DNA of 64,000 bases from Pseudarthrobacter sulfonivorans (lineage in GTDB: Bacteria > Actinomycetota > Actinomycetes > Actinomycetales > Micrococcaceae). The DNA is taken from positions 1 through 64,000 of the forward strand of contig NZ_JANFCZ010000017.1 in assembly GCF_024391045.1 (NCBI RefSeq), given 5' to 3'. The translations under genes and the position numbers were made by a program. Every line of letters starts with the position of its first letter. Position 1 is the first letter of the stretch. The notes beneath the pieces were generated by a model. The model searched no databases, was not told the origin of the DNA, and saw only the letters and a list, made by a program, of their open reading frames with translations. Shown here one piece after another: positions 29,628 through 39,241 of this stretch.

Positions 29628-30413
29628 GTGGAGCTTCTCAGCAGCATCCTTGTGTTTTTTGCCGGTCTGTGGGCCGGCACCATCAACGCCGTTGTCGGCT
29701 CGGGGACGCTGGTTACCTTTCCCGTCCTGATCGCGCTCGGGGTGGCCCCCGTGACAGCTTCCATCAGTAACGCCATGGGGCTGGTGGCGGGAAATGCCGC
29801 CGGCGCCTGGGGGTACCGGAAGGAACTCAAGGGCCGCGGCCCGCAGCTCCTCAGGCTGCTTCCTGCGTCCCTGCTGGGCGGCATCAGCGGCGCCTGGCTC
29901 CTCCTGCACCTCCCGGAAAAGGTGTTCTACTACGCCGCACCGGTCCTGATAGTCGTGGCCCTGCTGATGGTGGTCTTCCAGCCCCGGCTCCAGCAATGGG
30001 TGCGGTCCCGGGAGGAAAACCCGGCGCATGCCCTCAAGGACAAAAACCACGGTGTGCTGCTGATCGTGCTGGTGTACCTGGCCGGAGTCTACGGCGGCTA
30101 CTTCGTAGCGGCGCAGGGCATCCTGCTGGTGGGCATCCTGGGCGTCTTTATGGCGGGCACCATCCAGAACGCCAACGCGATGAAGAACATCCTCGTCCTG
30201 GGCGTGAACATTGTGGCGGCAGCTTCCTACCTGCTCTTCGCGTTCGGGCGCATCAACTGGCCGGTGGTGGCCATCATCGCGGTCAGCTCGCTCATTGGCG
30301 GCTTCGTCGGTTCCAAGGTGGGCCGCCGCCTGTCCCCGCCGGTCCTTCGCGGCGTAATTTTCACGCTGGGCCTGGTGGCACTGGGCTTTATGATCGCCAA
30401 TCTGCTGAAATAA
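29628..30413 (+). CDS. TauE/SafE family sulfite/anion exporter
   Basis: Membrane permease of the TSUP family, 261 residues with about eight hydrophobic segments in two repeats. Family glycine motifs GTINAVVGSGTLVTFP (residues ~17-32) and AGVYGGYFVAAQGI (~144-157) mark the repeat starts. GTG 29628 is 15 nt after the ABC gene. Substrates of the family include sulfite and sulfonates; nothing here narrows it. Confidence 0.85.
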   Translation: MELLSSILVFFAGLWAGTINAVVGSGTLVTFPVLIALGVAPVTASISNAMGLVAGNAAGAWGYRKELKGRGPQLLRLLPASLLGGISGAWLLLHLPEKVFYYAAPVLIVVALLMVVFQPRLQQWVRSREENPAHALKDKNHGVLLIVLVYLAGVYGGYFVAAQGILLVGILGVFMAGTIQNANAMKNILVLGVNIVAAASYLLFAFGRINWPVVAIIAVSSLIGGFVGSKVGRRLSPPVLRGVIFTLGLVALGFMIANLLK

Positions 30414-30420
30414 TCAGCCG

Positions 30421-31245
30421 GTGCCAATCCACTATCTCGAATCCGCCGCGGATCCCCGCGTGTCCGACTACACCCAGCTGACAGACGTCCACCTGCGTAA
30501 ACTCCGCGAACCGGTTGAAGGCATGTACATCGCCGAATCGTCACGGGTGCTGCGCCGGGCACTGGCCGCCGGCCACCGGCCCCGGTCATTCTTCCTGGCC
30601 GAGAAGTGGCTCGCAGACCTGCAGGATGTCCTGGCCGCTTACCCGGACGTGCCGGCCTACATCGGCAGTGCGGCGCTGCTCGAAGAGATCACCGGATTCC
30701 ATCTGCACCGCGGAGCCATGGCAGCGATGCAGCGGCCGGCGCCGGTGTCGCTGCCTGAACTCCTGGCGGGCGCGCGCCGGGTGGCGGTCCTGGAGGACAT
30801 TGTGGACCACACCAATGTCGGGGCGATCTTCCGGTCCGCAGCTGCCCTGGATATCGATGCCGTCCTGATTTCGCCGCGCTGCGGCGATCCGCTGTACCGC
30901 CGCAGCGTCCGCGTCAGCATGGGCACCGTCTTCCAGGTTCCGTGGGCGCGGCTGGAATCCTGGCCGCAGGATATCTCCGTCCTCAAGCAGAACGGCTTCA
31001 CGGTGGCCGCGCTGGAACTGACGGACGACGCCGTCGACGTCGACCACCTCGCCGCCGGCAACCCGGAACGGCTCGCCCTGGTGCTCGGCACTGAAGGTGC
31101 GGGGATGAGCGCTGAGACACTCGCCGGTGTCGACCTCGCCGTAAAGATCCCGATGCGTGCCGGAGTGGACTCGCTGAACGTGGCGGCGGCCTCGGCCGTG
31201 GCATTCTGGGAGCTCCGGCCGCGGAGTTCGCAGGGTCTGCGCTGA
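30421..31245 (+). CDS. SpoU/TrmH family RNA 2'-O-methyltransferase
   Basis: S-adenosylmethionine-dependent RNA methyltransferase, 274 residues. An N-terminal substrate-binding domain (~1-100) precedes the SPOUT knot. Knot motifs are NVGAIFRSAAAL (near 127), LVLGTEGAGMS (near 219) and IPMRAGVDSLNVAAASAV (near 241). Probable target is rRNA or tRNA. GTG 30421, 8 nt after the exporter stop; likely co-transcribed. Confidence 0.87.
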   Translation: MPIHYLESAADPRVSDYTQLTDVHLRKLREPVEGMYIAESSRVLRRALAAGHRPRSFFLAEKWLADLQDVLAAYPDVPAYIGSAALLEEITGFHLHRGAMAAMQRPAPVSLPELLAGARRVAVLEDIVDHTNVGAIFRSAAALDIDAVLISPRCGDPLYRRSVRVSMGTVFQVPWARLESWPQDISVLKQNGFTVAALELTDDAVDVDHLAAGNPERLALVLGTEGAGMSAETLAGVDLAVKIPMRAGVDSLNVAAASAVAFWELRPRSSQGLR

Positions 31246-31367
31246 TCAGCTATCATTAACAGCTGGCTGTCCTGCTCTTTCCGCCCCGCGGCAAGGACGC
31301 AGGTACCAGCCATCCCATTCATACCTGGCAGCTGGCAAAATCCAGTTGTGCGAACAAAGGCCCCATT

Positions 31368-31625
31368 ATGAAGTCTGATACACACCCGAAGTACGAAGCT
31401 GTTGTTTTCAACGACCTGGCTTCCGGCGTCAAGTTCCTGACCAAGTCCACCGTGTCTTCCAAGAAGACCATCGAGTGGGAAGACGGAAACACCTACCCGG
31501 TCATCGACGTCGAAATCTCCTCCGAGTCCCACCCGTTCTACACGGGCAAGCAGCGCATCATGGACTCCGCAGGCCGCGTCGAGCGCTTCAACGCTCGCTT
31601 CAAGGGCTTCGGCGGCAAGAAGTAA
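31368..31625 (+). CDS. rpmE2: 50S ribosomal protein L31 type B
   Basis: 85-residue L31 of the zinc-free (C-) class. It lacks the CxxC pairs of zinc-binding L31 and shows the type-B pattern [11 protein letters not shown] and HPFYTGKQ. In many actinobacteria this form is made under zinc limitation by Zur control; I could not identify a convincing Zur box in the 122 bp upstream. Followed by a classic terminator. Confidence 0.95.
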   Translation: MKSDTHPKYEAVVFNDLASGVKFLTKSTVSSKKTIEWEDGNTYPVIDVEISSESHPFYTGKQRIMDSAGRVERFNARFKGFGGKK

Positions 31626-31649
31626 TTCACTTCCCCCCAAGGTTCTTTC

Positions 31650-31679
31650 AAAGCCCGCACCGGCAACGGTGCGGGCTTT
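31650..31679 (+). terminator. Rho-independent terminator of rpmE2
   Basis: Thirteen-bp stem AAAGCCCGCACCG/CGGTGCGGGCTTT with GCAA tetraloop, followed by GTTGTTTCC. The best canonical terminator in the window. Confidence 0.92.
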
Positions 31680-31720
31680 GTTGTTTCCGGGAACCTTGGG
31701 CGTGGGGGAGGATGGAAGAC

Positions 31721-32812
31721 ATGACAGCCACACCGTTTGCCGCCGAAGACCGTCCGCGCAGCCACCATGGCGAGTACAAAGTCCCCGGCGGCAAACTTGT
31801 GGTGGTGGACTTCGACCTGGCGGACGGGCACCTCGCCGACGTCTCGCTCAGCGGTGACTTCTTCCTCGAGCCGGATGAAGCGCTGCCCGGGATCAACCGC
31901 GCCCTGACCGGACTTCGGGAAAGTACGACGGCGGAGGACCTGTCCGCGGCGGTCAGCGCCTCCTTGCCGCCGGACGCCGTCCTGTTCGGCTTTACGGCCG
32001 ACGCCGTGGCGGTGACCGTCCGGCGTGCCCTGGCGCGGGCAACCTCCTGGTCGGACCACCACTGGAATGTCATCGCCCCTACGGTGTTGCCCACCCACGT
32101 CAATGTGGCCCTGGACGAGGTCCTGACCGAAGAGGTGGGGGCCGGCCGGCGAAATCCCACCCTGCGGTTCTGGGACTGGGAGGAACCGTCCGTGGTGATC
32201 GGGAGTTTCCAGTCGGTGCGCAACGAGCTGCACCCGGACGGCGTCGCCCGGCATGGCATCACCGTGGTGCGGCGGATCAGCGGCGGCGGAGCGATGTTCA
32301 TGGAGGCCGGGAACTGCATCACCTATTCCCTCTACCTGCCCCAGACGCTCGTGGACGGGATCAGCTTCGCCGACTCCTACGCCTTCCTGGACGCCTGGGT
32401 GATGGCCGCGCTGGAGAAGCTCGGGATCAGCGCGTTTTACGTCCCGCTTAATGACATTGCCACCCACCAGGGCAAGATCGGCGGCGCCGCCCAGAAACGG
32501 CTGGCCAACGGCGGCATGCTGCACCACGTCACCATGAGCTACGACATCGACGCCGACAAAATGGTCGACGTGCTGCGCATTGGCAAGGAAAAACTCTCGG
32601 ACAAGGGAACCCGCAGCGCCAAGAAACGGGTGGACCCGCTCCGGCGGCAGACCGGGCTGGCCCGCACCGAAATCATCGCGGCCATGATGGAGGTCTTCAC
32701 CGAGCGGTACTCAGCCACCCCGTCGGAACTGTCCGATGCCGAGCTGGCCGCGGCCCACGACCGCGTCGCGGCCAAATTCAGCACCGAGGAGTGGCTGCAC
32801 CGCGTCCCGTGA
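31721..32812 (+). CDS. lipoate-protein ligase A family protein, domains in reversed order
   Basis: Likely attaches lipoate (or octanoate) to lipoyl domains. Residues ~15-110 resemble the LplA accessory domain (GGKLVVVDFDLADG, LSGDFFLEPDEAL). The catalytic biotin/lipoate-ligase domain follows, with RRISGGGAMFME near 178 and the lysine loop HQGKIGGAAQKR near 248. In E. coli LplA the accessory domain is at the C-terminus. ATG 31721 has GGGGGAGG 9 nt upstream; ATG 31712 is also in frame. Convergent with pepN. Confidence 0.83.
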   Translation: MTATPFAAEDRPRSHHGEYKVPGGKLVVVDFDLADGHLADVSLSGDFFLEPDEALPGINRALTGLRESTTAEDLSAAVSASLPPDAVLFGFTADAVAVTVRRALARATSWSDHHWNVIAPTVLPTHVNVALDEVLTEEVGAGRRNPTLRFWDWEEPSVVIGSFQSVRNELHPDGVARHGITVVRRISGGGAMFMEAGNCITYSLYLPQTLVDGISFADSYAFLDAWVMAALEKLGISAFYVPLNDIATHQGKIGGAAQKRLANGGMLHHVTMSYDIDADKMVDVLRIGKEKLSDKGTRSAKKRVDPLRRQTGLARTEIIAAMMEVFTERYSATPSELSDAELAAAHDRVAAKFSTEEWLHRVP

Positions 32813-32827
32813 CAGGGTGGGGGGCGG

Positions 32828-35446
32828 CTAGGCCCGCGCCTGGGCAGCCAGTGCCCGTACCAGATGGTCCCGCTGTTCCACAACGATCCTGCGCAAGGCG
32901 CGGGGCGCGTCGGCATTGGCTGCCAGCCAGGCGTCGGTGCGCTGCACCACGGGGTGCTGCGCCGGCAAAGTTCCGGCCGGCAGATCCTGCGCCGCAGGAA
33001 ACAGGCCCCGCACAATCCGGCTGGCGATCTCGATGCTCCGGTTCTCCCAGACCTCCCGGAGGCAATCGAAATACGGCTCCACATAGGGTTCCAGCAGGAC
33101 GGGAGCCGCCGTGGTGAAGCCGGTGATGGTGGCGCTGAGGAGTTGGTTGGACAGCTCCGTCCCGTGGACGGCTTCGTCCCAGGCGGCAGCCTTGACGTCC
33201 GCATCCGGCCGGGCTGCCAGGGCCGTGGCACGGCCCGCGCGGCCTGACGCGGTGGTGTCACGTGCCAACTCGGCGTCCAGTTCCTCGGCAGTGGCCTGAC
33301 CATGGGCTGCCAGGGCCCGCCAGATGTTCCAGCGCAGCTCTGCGTCCACTGCGAGTCCGTCCACCTCCGCTGTGCCCTCCAGCAGGCCCTTGAGGAGGGG
33401 CAGGAATGCGTCGTCGCGCCGGCTGACGGCGGCCACCGTCCGGGCCCAGCCAAGCTGGTGGTCCGAGGCCGGGGCGGCCAGCTCCAGCTGCCGGGCCGCG
33501 GCTGTCAGGAAGTCCCGCCGCACCGTGTCGCGTTCAGTCACCGGCGTGTAGTGTTCGACGGCGGTCTCGGCGTTTTCGAGGATGTTCAGCAGCACGCCGA
33601 TCCCAGTTTCGGCGGGTCCGAATGCCATGACGGCGTGCACGTAACGGGTGGCGGGGGACTCTGCGTCGCGGGCGGAGTTCCACAGGGCTGTCCAGCAGAG
33701 GGCCCGGGCCATGGGGTCGGCGATCCGGTCCAGGGATGCCAGGACCGTCGCTTCGGATTGTGGGTCGAGCCGGACCTTGGCATAGGTCAGGTCGTCGTCG
33801 TTGAGCAGCAGCAGCGCGGGCCGGGGCTGGCCGGCCAGCCCGGGAACCTCGGTCCTGCGGCCGGCCGCGTCAGTCTCAATGCTGCCGGTGCGGACCAGGG
33901 CACCGTCGCCGTCGAAGTTGTAAAGGCCAACGCGCAGCCGGTGCGGCCGCAGCTCCTCCCGTCCGGTGACCGGGTCCAACGCATCCTGGACGATTGCCGC
34001 GCCGGTCAGGACGCCGTCGTCGGCTGTTACCTCCAGTGCGAGGGTGGGGATCCCGGACGTCTGCAGCCACTGCGCTGCCCAGCCTGCCAGGTCCCGGCCC
34101 GACGCCGCACTCAGTGCGGAGAGGAGGTCGGCCAGGGTGGTGTTTCCATAGGCATGGTCGCGGAAGTATTGCCGTGAGCCGGCGATGAAGGCGTCGAAGC
34201 CGGCATACGCCACCAGCTGCTTGAGCACCGACGCGCCCTTGGCGTACGTGATGCCGTCGAAGTTCTGCTTGGCGGCTTCGAGGTCCGGGATGTCGGCAAC
34301 GATCGGGTGGGTGGTGGGGAGCTGGTCCTGGACGTAGGCCCAGGCCTTGCGCTTGTTCGCGAAGTTCACCCACGCGGTCTTCCACTCCGTGGCGCGGTCC
34401 ACCGCGAGGGTGCCCATGTAGTCGGCGAACGACTCCTTGAGCCAGAGGTCATCCCACCACTGCATGGTGACCAGGTCCCCGAACCACATGTGCGCCATTT
34501 CGTGCATCAGGGTGTTGGCGCGCGCCTGGTATTGGGCGTCGGTGGCACGGGAGGTGAACACGTAGTTTTCGGTGAAGGTGACCAGGCCGGGGTTTTCCAT
34601 GGCCCCGAGGTTGTATTCGGGCACAAAGGCCTGGTCGTATTTGCCCCAGGGATAAGGGAAGCCGAAGAGCCGGTTGAAGAACTCCAGCCCGTTCTTGGTG
34701 AGGTCGAACAGCACAGCCGGGTCGAAGGATTCCGCCATCGACGCGCGGCAGTAAAGGGCCAGCGGCACCTCCAGCCGGGTGCCGTCGTCGAGCGTTGCGC
34801 TCCAGTGGTCTTCGGCTTTGAAGTACGGGCCGGCCAGGACTGTGGTGATGTAAGTGGACATCGGCCTGGTGGTGGCGAAGTCCCAGCGGCTGGTGTCCGG
34901 GTCGCTGGTCAGCGGGGTGCGTGCGGCTTCGGCTCCGTTGGAAGCGACTGTCCAGCCTGACGGGGCCGTCACGTGGAAGGTGAATTCCGCCTTGAGGTCG
35001 GGCTGCTCGAAGTTGGCGAACACCCGGCGGGCATCGGCAGGTTCGTACTGGGTGTAGAGGTAGCACTGGCCGTCCGCGGGATCCACGAAACGGTGCATGC
35101 CCTCACCTGACCGGCTGTACAGGGCGGTCCCCGTGACGGTCACCTGGTTCTCTGCCTGCAGGTTGTCCAGGCGGATGCGGGAACCCTCCACAATGTCTGC
35201 CACCGGCAGCTGGTCGCCGTTGAGGAGCACGCTGTGGACTTCGCCGCAGATGAAATCCAGGAAGGTGGACCTTGTCAGCCCGGGCCCGGGTTCCGCAGCC
35301 GAGAAAGTGATGATGCTGCGGCTGGTGTACCCCGCCACGTCCGGGTCGGCGGCCTGCCGCACATCCAGGGACACGTCATAACTGTGCGTGGTGATCAGGG
35401 CTGATCGTTGGGCGGCTTCGCTGCGCTGCAGATTTTCATGTGACAC
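32828..35446 (-). CDS. pepN: aminopeptidase N (M1 family)
   Basis: Zinc exopeptidase removing N-terminal residues from peptides, 872 residues, full length. The substrate motif GAMEN is near residue 278, zinc site HEMAH near 315 with the third ligand in WLKESFADY (~18 residues on). The catalytic Tyr region follows and the C-terminal ERAP1-like helical domain extends to the end. No signal peptide, so cytosolic. Starts GTG 35446 (MSHENLQ). Single gene. Confidence 0.95.
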   Translation of the reverse strand: MSHENLQRSEAAQRSALITTHSYDVSLDVRQAADPDVAGYTSRSIITFSAAEPGPGLTRSTFLDFICGEVHSVLLNGDQLPVADIVEGSRIRLDNLQAENQVTVTGTALYSRSGEGMHRFVDPADGQCYLYTQYEPADARRVFANFEQPDLKAEFTFHVTAPSGWTVASNGAEAARTPLTSDPDTSRWDFATTRPMSTYITTVLAGPYFKAEDHWSATLDDGTRLEVPLALYCRASMAESFDPAVLFDLTKNGLEFFNRLFGFPYPWGKYDQAFVPEYNLGAMENPGLVTFTENYVFTSRATDAQYQARANTLMHEMAHMWFGDLVTMQWWDDLWLKESFADYMGTLAVDRATEWKTAWVNFANKRKAWAYVQDQLPTTHPIVADIPDLEAAKQNFDGITYAKGASVLKQLVAYAGFDAFIAGSRQYFRDHAYGNTTLADLLSALSAASGRDLAGWAAQWLQTSGIPTLALEVTADDGVLTGAAIVQDALDPVTGREELRPHRLRVGLYNFDGDGALVRTGSIETDAAGRRTEVPGLAGQPRPALLLLNDDDLTYAKVRLDPQSEATVLASLDRIADPMARALCWTALWNSARDAESPATRYVHAVMAFGPAETGIGVLLNILENAETAVEHYTPVTERDTVRRDFLTAAARQLELAAPASDHQLGWARTVAAVSRRDDAFLPLLKGLLEGTAEVDGLAVDAELRWNIWRALAAHGQATAEELDAELARDTTASGRAGRATALAARPDADVKAAAWDEAVHGTELSNQLLSATITGFTTAAPVLLEPYVEPYFDCLREVWENRSIEIASRIVRGLFPAAQDLPAGTLPAQHPVVQRTDAWLAANADAPRALRRIVVEQRDHLVRALAAQARA

Positions 35447-35498
35447 CCAGCTATCTAATCACGGGGGACCCCCGGGCAGTCCCGCTCCCGGCCGGCCG

Positions 35499-36569
35499 TC
35501 AGCCGGTGATCAGCAGTGCGGCCGCCAGTCCCAGCAGTGCGATCAAGAGCCAGGCAGCGAGCGCCGCGAGCAGCGCCCGGGCTCCGGTGTGCAGGAGGGC
35601 GCGGATCCGTACCGCGGAGCCAAGTCCGAAGAGCGCCGCCCCCAGCAGGATGTCCTGGAGCCCGGCGCCGGCGTCGAGCACGCCGCCGGGGAGCCAGCCA
35701 GTGGACCGCAGCGCCACCAGCGCCACGAAGCCAAGGACAAACAGGGGGACCACCGGCGGCCGGGTCTGCTGGGTCGTCACCGCCGTTGCGCGGTGGTGCA
35801 TACCCGCCACGGCAACCACCGGCGCCAGCAGCAGCACGCGGGTGAGTTTGACGACGACGGCGATCCCCAGCGCTGCTGTGCCCGCGGTCTGCGCCGTGGC
35901 CACCACCTGGCCCACGTCATGCACGGACGCGCCGGTCCAGGCTCCGAAGGTCTCCGGACTGAGCTGCAGCGGGTGCATCAGCAGCGGCAGCAGTCCGATG
36001 GCCAGGGTGCCGCACAGCGTCACCAGCGCCACGGGCAGGACAGTGTCCGCATGCCGGATGCGGCGCACCGCTGCCATGGCGCCGATGGCGGAGGCCCCGC
36101 AGATTGAGAAGCCGGTGGCCACCAGCAGTGCCGTCTCACGCGGCAGACGGAAGAGCCGCACCAGGACGTAGGTGCCGCCGAAGCTCAGCAGCACCACGCC
36201 GGTGATCAGGACCATGGCCAGCCAGCCCAGGTCCAGGATGTCCATGATGCTCACCTTCAGGCCGAGCAGGATGATTCCGCCCCTCATCAGGTGCTTGCCG
36301 GCGAAGTCCAGTCCCGGCCTTGCCCGCCCGGAGATCCAGGCTGCCGTGCCCGGCAGGTTCGCGGCGAGCAGCCCCAGCGCTACCGCCGCTGTCATGGCGG
36401 GCAGGGCGGGCACGGCCGCATGCACGGCAAACGCGCCGGCCAGGGCGACGGCGGCCGTGAGGAGGCCGGGAACCAGCCTGTCGGCATCCCGGGGCAGCCC
36501 GGGCCATCTTCCCCGGCGGCCGCCGTCCCCTCCGCTCCCGGAGCTCCCTTTGCTAGTCTTCTCTGGCAT
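35499..36569 (-). CDS. YeiH/UPF0324 family membrane protein (putative sulfate exporter)
   Basis: Integral membrane protein of 356 residues with about ten hydrophobic segments after a charged N-terminus of ~30. Family motifs LMRGGIILLGLK (near 91), GFSICGASAIGAMAA (near 151) and GASVHDVGQVVATA (near 214) are present. The transported anion is only predicted for this family. Divergent from the ATP-grasp gene over about 110 bp. Confidence 0.87.
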   Translation of the reverse strand: MPEKTSKGSSGSGGDGGRRGRWPGLPRDADRLVPGLLTAAVALAGAFAVHAAVPALPAMTAAVALGLLAANLPGTAAWISGRARPGLDFAGKHLMRGGIILLGLKVSIMDILDLGWLAMVLITGVVLLSFGGTYVLVRLFRLPRETALLVATGFSICGASAIGAMAAVRRIRHADTVLPVALVTLCGTLAIGLLPLLMHPLQLSPETFGAWTGASVHDVGQVVATAQTAGTAALGIAVVVKLTRVLLLAPVVAVAGMHHRATAVTTQQTRPPVVPLFVLGFVALVALRSTGWLPGGVLDAGAGLQDILLGAALFGLGSAVRIRALLHTGARALLAALAAWLLIALLGLAAALLITG

Positions 36570-36682
36570 TCACCTACCTTGCCGGATGTCGCGCGTATTC
36601 AGCGAACCGGCGGCGTCGGCGCAACACGCCACAATGGATGGCGGTAATGAATTCGAAACAAAAAGATGGTTGGCTAAAGGAC

Positions 36683-38239
36683 ATGTCAGACCTATTCCAG
36701 GATTACTCCGAGGCCGCCGGGCGCACCGGCGCCTACGACGAGATGTTCGCCCCCGGCCAGGAGGCCCGTGCCTCCTACGTTGAGGTGGCGGATGCGCTCC
36801 GCAAGCTTTCGCTCGCCGATGTCAGTGCCCGGGCGGACTCGATGGCGCGCACGTTCCTGGACCGTGGTGTGACCTTTGACTTTGCGGGGGAGGAGCGGCC
36901 GTTCCCGCTCGACATTGTGCCGCGCGTCATCCCGGCCGACGAATGGACCGTGCTGGAAAAGGGTGTGGCGCAGCGTGTGCGCGCCCTGGAAGCCTTCCTC
37001 AACGATGTCTACGACAAAATGAACGTCGTGGCCGACGGCGTGATCCCGCGCCAGCTGGTCACCACCAGCGCCCATTTCCACCGGCAGGTGCACGGCTTCG
37101 AGCCTGCGGGCGGGGTCCGGGTGCACATTTCCGGGATCGACGTGGTCCGTGACTCCGCCGGCACGTTTCGTGTCCTGGAGGACAACGTCAGGGTGCCCTC
37201 GGGCGTCAGCTATGTCCTGGAAAACCGGCGCGCCATGGCCAAAGGCCTGCCTGAAGCGTTCGGGCAGCAGCTCATCCGGCCGGTGGAGGAGTACCCCCGC
37301 CGGCTGCTGTCAGCGCTGCGCAAAACGGCACCGGCCGGCGTCGACGATCCCACCGTGGTGGTCCTGACCCCCGGCGTCTTCAACAGTGCCTACTTCGAAC
37401 ACACCCTGCTGGCCGGACTGATGGGCGTCGAACTCGTGGAAGGCCGTGACCTTATCTGCCGCGGCAACCGCGTCTACATGCGCACCACCGCCGGTGAGCA
37501 GCGCGTCGACGTGATCTACAAGCGTATCGACGACGAATTCCTGGATCCCCTGCAGTTCCGTTCGGACTCCATGCTCGGCTGTCCCGGCCTGGTCAACGCC
37601 GCCCGCGCAGGCGGCGTGACCATCGCCAACGCCGTGGGCAACGGCGTGGCGGACGATAAGCTGGTTTACAGCTATGTCCCGGACCTCATCCGGTATTACC
37701 TCAGCGAGGAACCTGTCATCGCGAACGTGGACACGTACCGGCTGGAGGAAAAGGAAGCCCGGGAATATGTCCTGGACAACCTGGCTGAGCTCGTGGTCAA
37801 GCCCGTGGACGGTTCCGGCGGCAAGGGCCTGGTGATCGGCCCGGATGCCTCCAACGACGAACTCGAGGCGCTCCGCCAGCGGGTCATCGCCGACCCACGC
37901 GGCTGGATCGCCCAGCCGGTCCTGCAACTGTCCACGGTGCCCACCCTGGGCGGGGACAAGTTCGGCCCCCGGCACGTTGACCTGCGCCCCTTCGCAGTGA
38001 ACGACGGCGACGACGTCTGGGTGCTGCCCGGTGGCCTGACCCGCGTGGCGTTGAAGGAAGGCTCGTTGATTGTGAACTCCAGCCAGGGCGGCGGGTCGAA
38101 GGACACGTGGGTGCTGGCGGGGTCGCCGCAGGTGCCAGTGGAGACGGTTCCGCGGCCGACGATTTCCATCCGTGAGCGGGTGTCCGTCTGGCCGGTTGAA
38201 AGCAACTGGCGCGACCGTCAGCCGGAGCAGCAGCAGTGA
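36683..38239 (+). CDS. circularly permuted ATP-grasp type 2 protein
   Basis: Putative peptide or amide ligase, 518 residues. Characteristic regions are PLDIVPRVIPADEW near residue 75, RVLEDNVRVPSGVSY (near 170), DVIYKRIDDEFLDP, and the late ATP-binding block VVKPVDGSGGKGLVIGP. ATG 36683 follows TAAAGG and gives the typical MSDLFQDY start; ATG 36638 and 36647 are in frame but unsupported. First gene of a cluster with alpha-E and transglutaminase proteins, predicted to make or ligate a peptide-like product. No member pathway is known in detail. Confidence 0.85.
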   Translation: MSDLFQDYSEAAGRTGAYDEMFAPGQEARASYVEVADALRKLSLADVSARADSMARTFLDRGVTFDFAGEERPFPLDIVPRVIPADEWTVLEKGVAQRVRALEAFLNDVYDKMNVVADGVIPRQLVTTSAHFHRQVHGFEPAGGVRVHISGIDVVRDSAGTFRVLEDNVRVPSGVSYVLENRRAMAKGLPEAFGQQLIRPVEEYPRRLLSALRKTAPAGVDDPTVVVLTPGVFNSAYFEHTLLAGLMGVELVEGRDLICRGNRVYMRTTAGEQRVDVIYKRIDDEFLDPLQFRSDSMLGCPGLVNAARAGGVTIANAVGNGVADDKLVYSYVPDLIRYYLSEEPVIANVDTYRLEEKEAREYVLDNLAELVVKPVDGSGGKGLVIGPDASNDELEALRQRVIADPRGWIAQPVLQLSTVPTLGGDKFGPRHVDLRPFAVNDGDDVWVLPGGLTRVALKEGSLIVNSSQGGGSKDTWVLAGSPQVPVETVPRPTISIRERVSVWPVESNWRDRQPEQQQ

Positions 38240-38314
38240 GCCGTGTCCCGGAACCGGCAGTAATAGCAACGGGTTCATGCCCACTGATTTTGGACGCACA
38301 GGAGGTCACCGCGA

Positions 38315-39241
38315 ATGCTTAGCCGTATTGCTGAGTCCCTATTTTGGATCGGCCGCTATGTGGAGCGGGCCGATGGCACGGCGCGTATCCTGGACGTCCA
38401 CCTGGAACGACTCAACCACTTGCCCATGGACGAGCGCCGCCGCGTTGCGCAGGAACTGCTCGCCGTCATGGGCGCCAAACCGCCAAGCGAGGATTTCGGC
38501 CTGCCCGAACTGCTGCACGCCGTGGCGTATGACAAGACCAGTGCGACGTCCATCGCCGGTTCCCTGGGCGCTGCACGGGAGAACGCACGGCGTGCCCGCG
38601 AGACCGTGTCCTCCGGCCTGTGGGAGAGCCTCAACACCACGTATTACGGGCTGAGCCAGCACCGCAAGGATGTGGTGGGGACGTACCGGTTCTGCAACTG
38701 GACCCTGGAACGGACCGCCATGGTCAGCGGCCTGGCCGACACCACGGTGAGCCACGATGAAAGCTGGCTGTTCCTGGTGCTCGGCCGTTCCCTGGAACGC
38801 GCGGACATGACGGCCCGCATGCTTTCCACCCGCGATGTCCTGTCAGCGGGCATGTCGTGGGTGAACATGCTGCGGTGCGCCGGGGCCTATGAGTCCTTCC
38901 TGCGCACCCGGCGGGCAGCGTTCGGTGACCAGCATGCCGCCGAATTCCTGCTGCTGGACCGCCTCTTTCCCCGGTCGATCGTTTATGCCCTGCGGGATGC
39001 CGACGAGTGCCTCGCCAAGCTGGACCCGTCCGCGCAGCGCGTCGGCTTCATCAACGACGCGCGGCGGATCGTGGGCCAGGCCCGCACGTTCCTTGAGTTC
39101 CACCGCACGGACGATCTGATGTCCGAGCTGCCCGAGCACATGGAACGCGTGCAGAAGGCCGTGGCCCAGGCGTCGGACGCCATTTCCCGTAAGTACTTCA
39201 ATCAGGCGGACGAACTGGCCTGGGTGGGAGAAGTTTCATGA
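38315..39241 (+). CDS. alpha-E domain protein
   Basis: All-helical DUF403/alpha-E protein, 308 residues, with the signature start MLSRIAESLFWIGRYVERAD. It invariably accompanies the ATP-grasp protein and is thought to work with it. 75 bp after the ATP-grasp gene; its TGA overlaps the next ATG (ATGA). Biochemical role unknown. Confidence 0.87.
   Translation: MLSRIAESLFWIGRYVERADGTARILDVHLERLNHLPMDERRRVAQELLAVMGAKPPSEDFGLPELLHAVAYDKTSATSIAGSLGAARENARRARETVSSGLWESLNTTYYGLSQHRKDVVGTYRFCNWTLERTAMVSGLADTTVSHDESWLFLVLGRSLERADMTARMLSTRDVLSAGMSWVNMLRCAGAYESFLRTRRAAFGDQHAAEFLLLDRLFPRSIVYALRDADECLAKLDPSAQRVGFINDARRIVGQARTFLEFHRTDDLMSELPEHMERVQKAVAQASDAISRKYFNQADELAWVGEVS

Noticed and set aside
28812..30050. 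412-codon minus-strand frame opposite the ABC ATPase and TSUP genes
   Set aside because: Both plus-strand genes have complete family motifs; this frame has none.
31246..31367. Zur-box-like ATCATTAAC stretch upstream of rpmE2
   Set aside because: Only half of a site; no palindrome comparable with actinobacterial Zur boxes.
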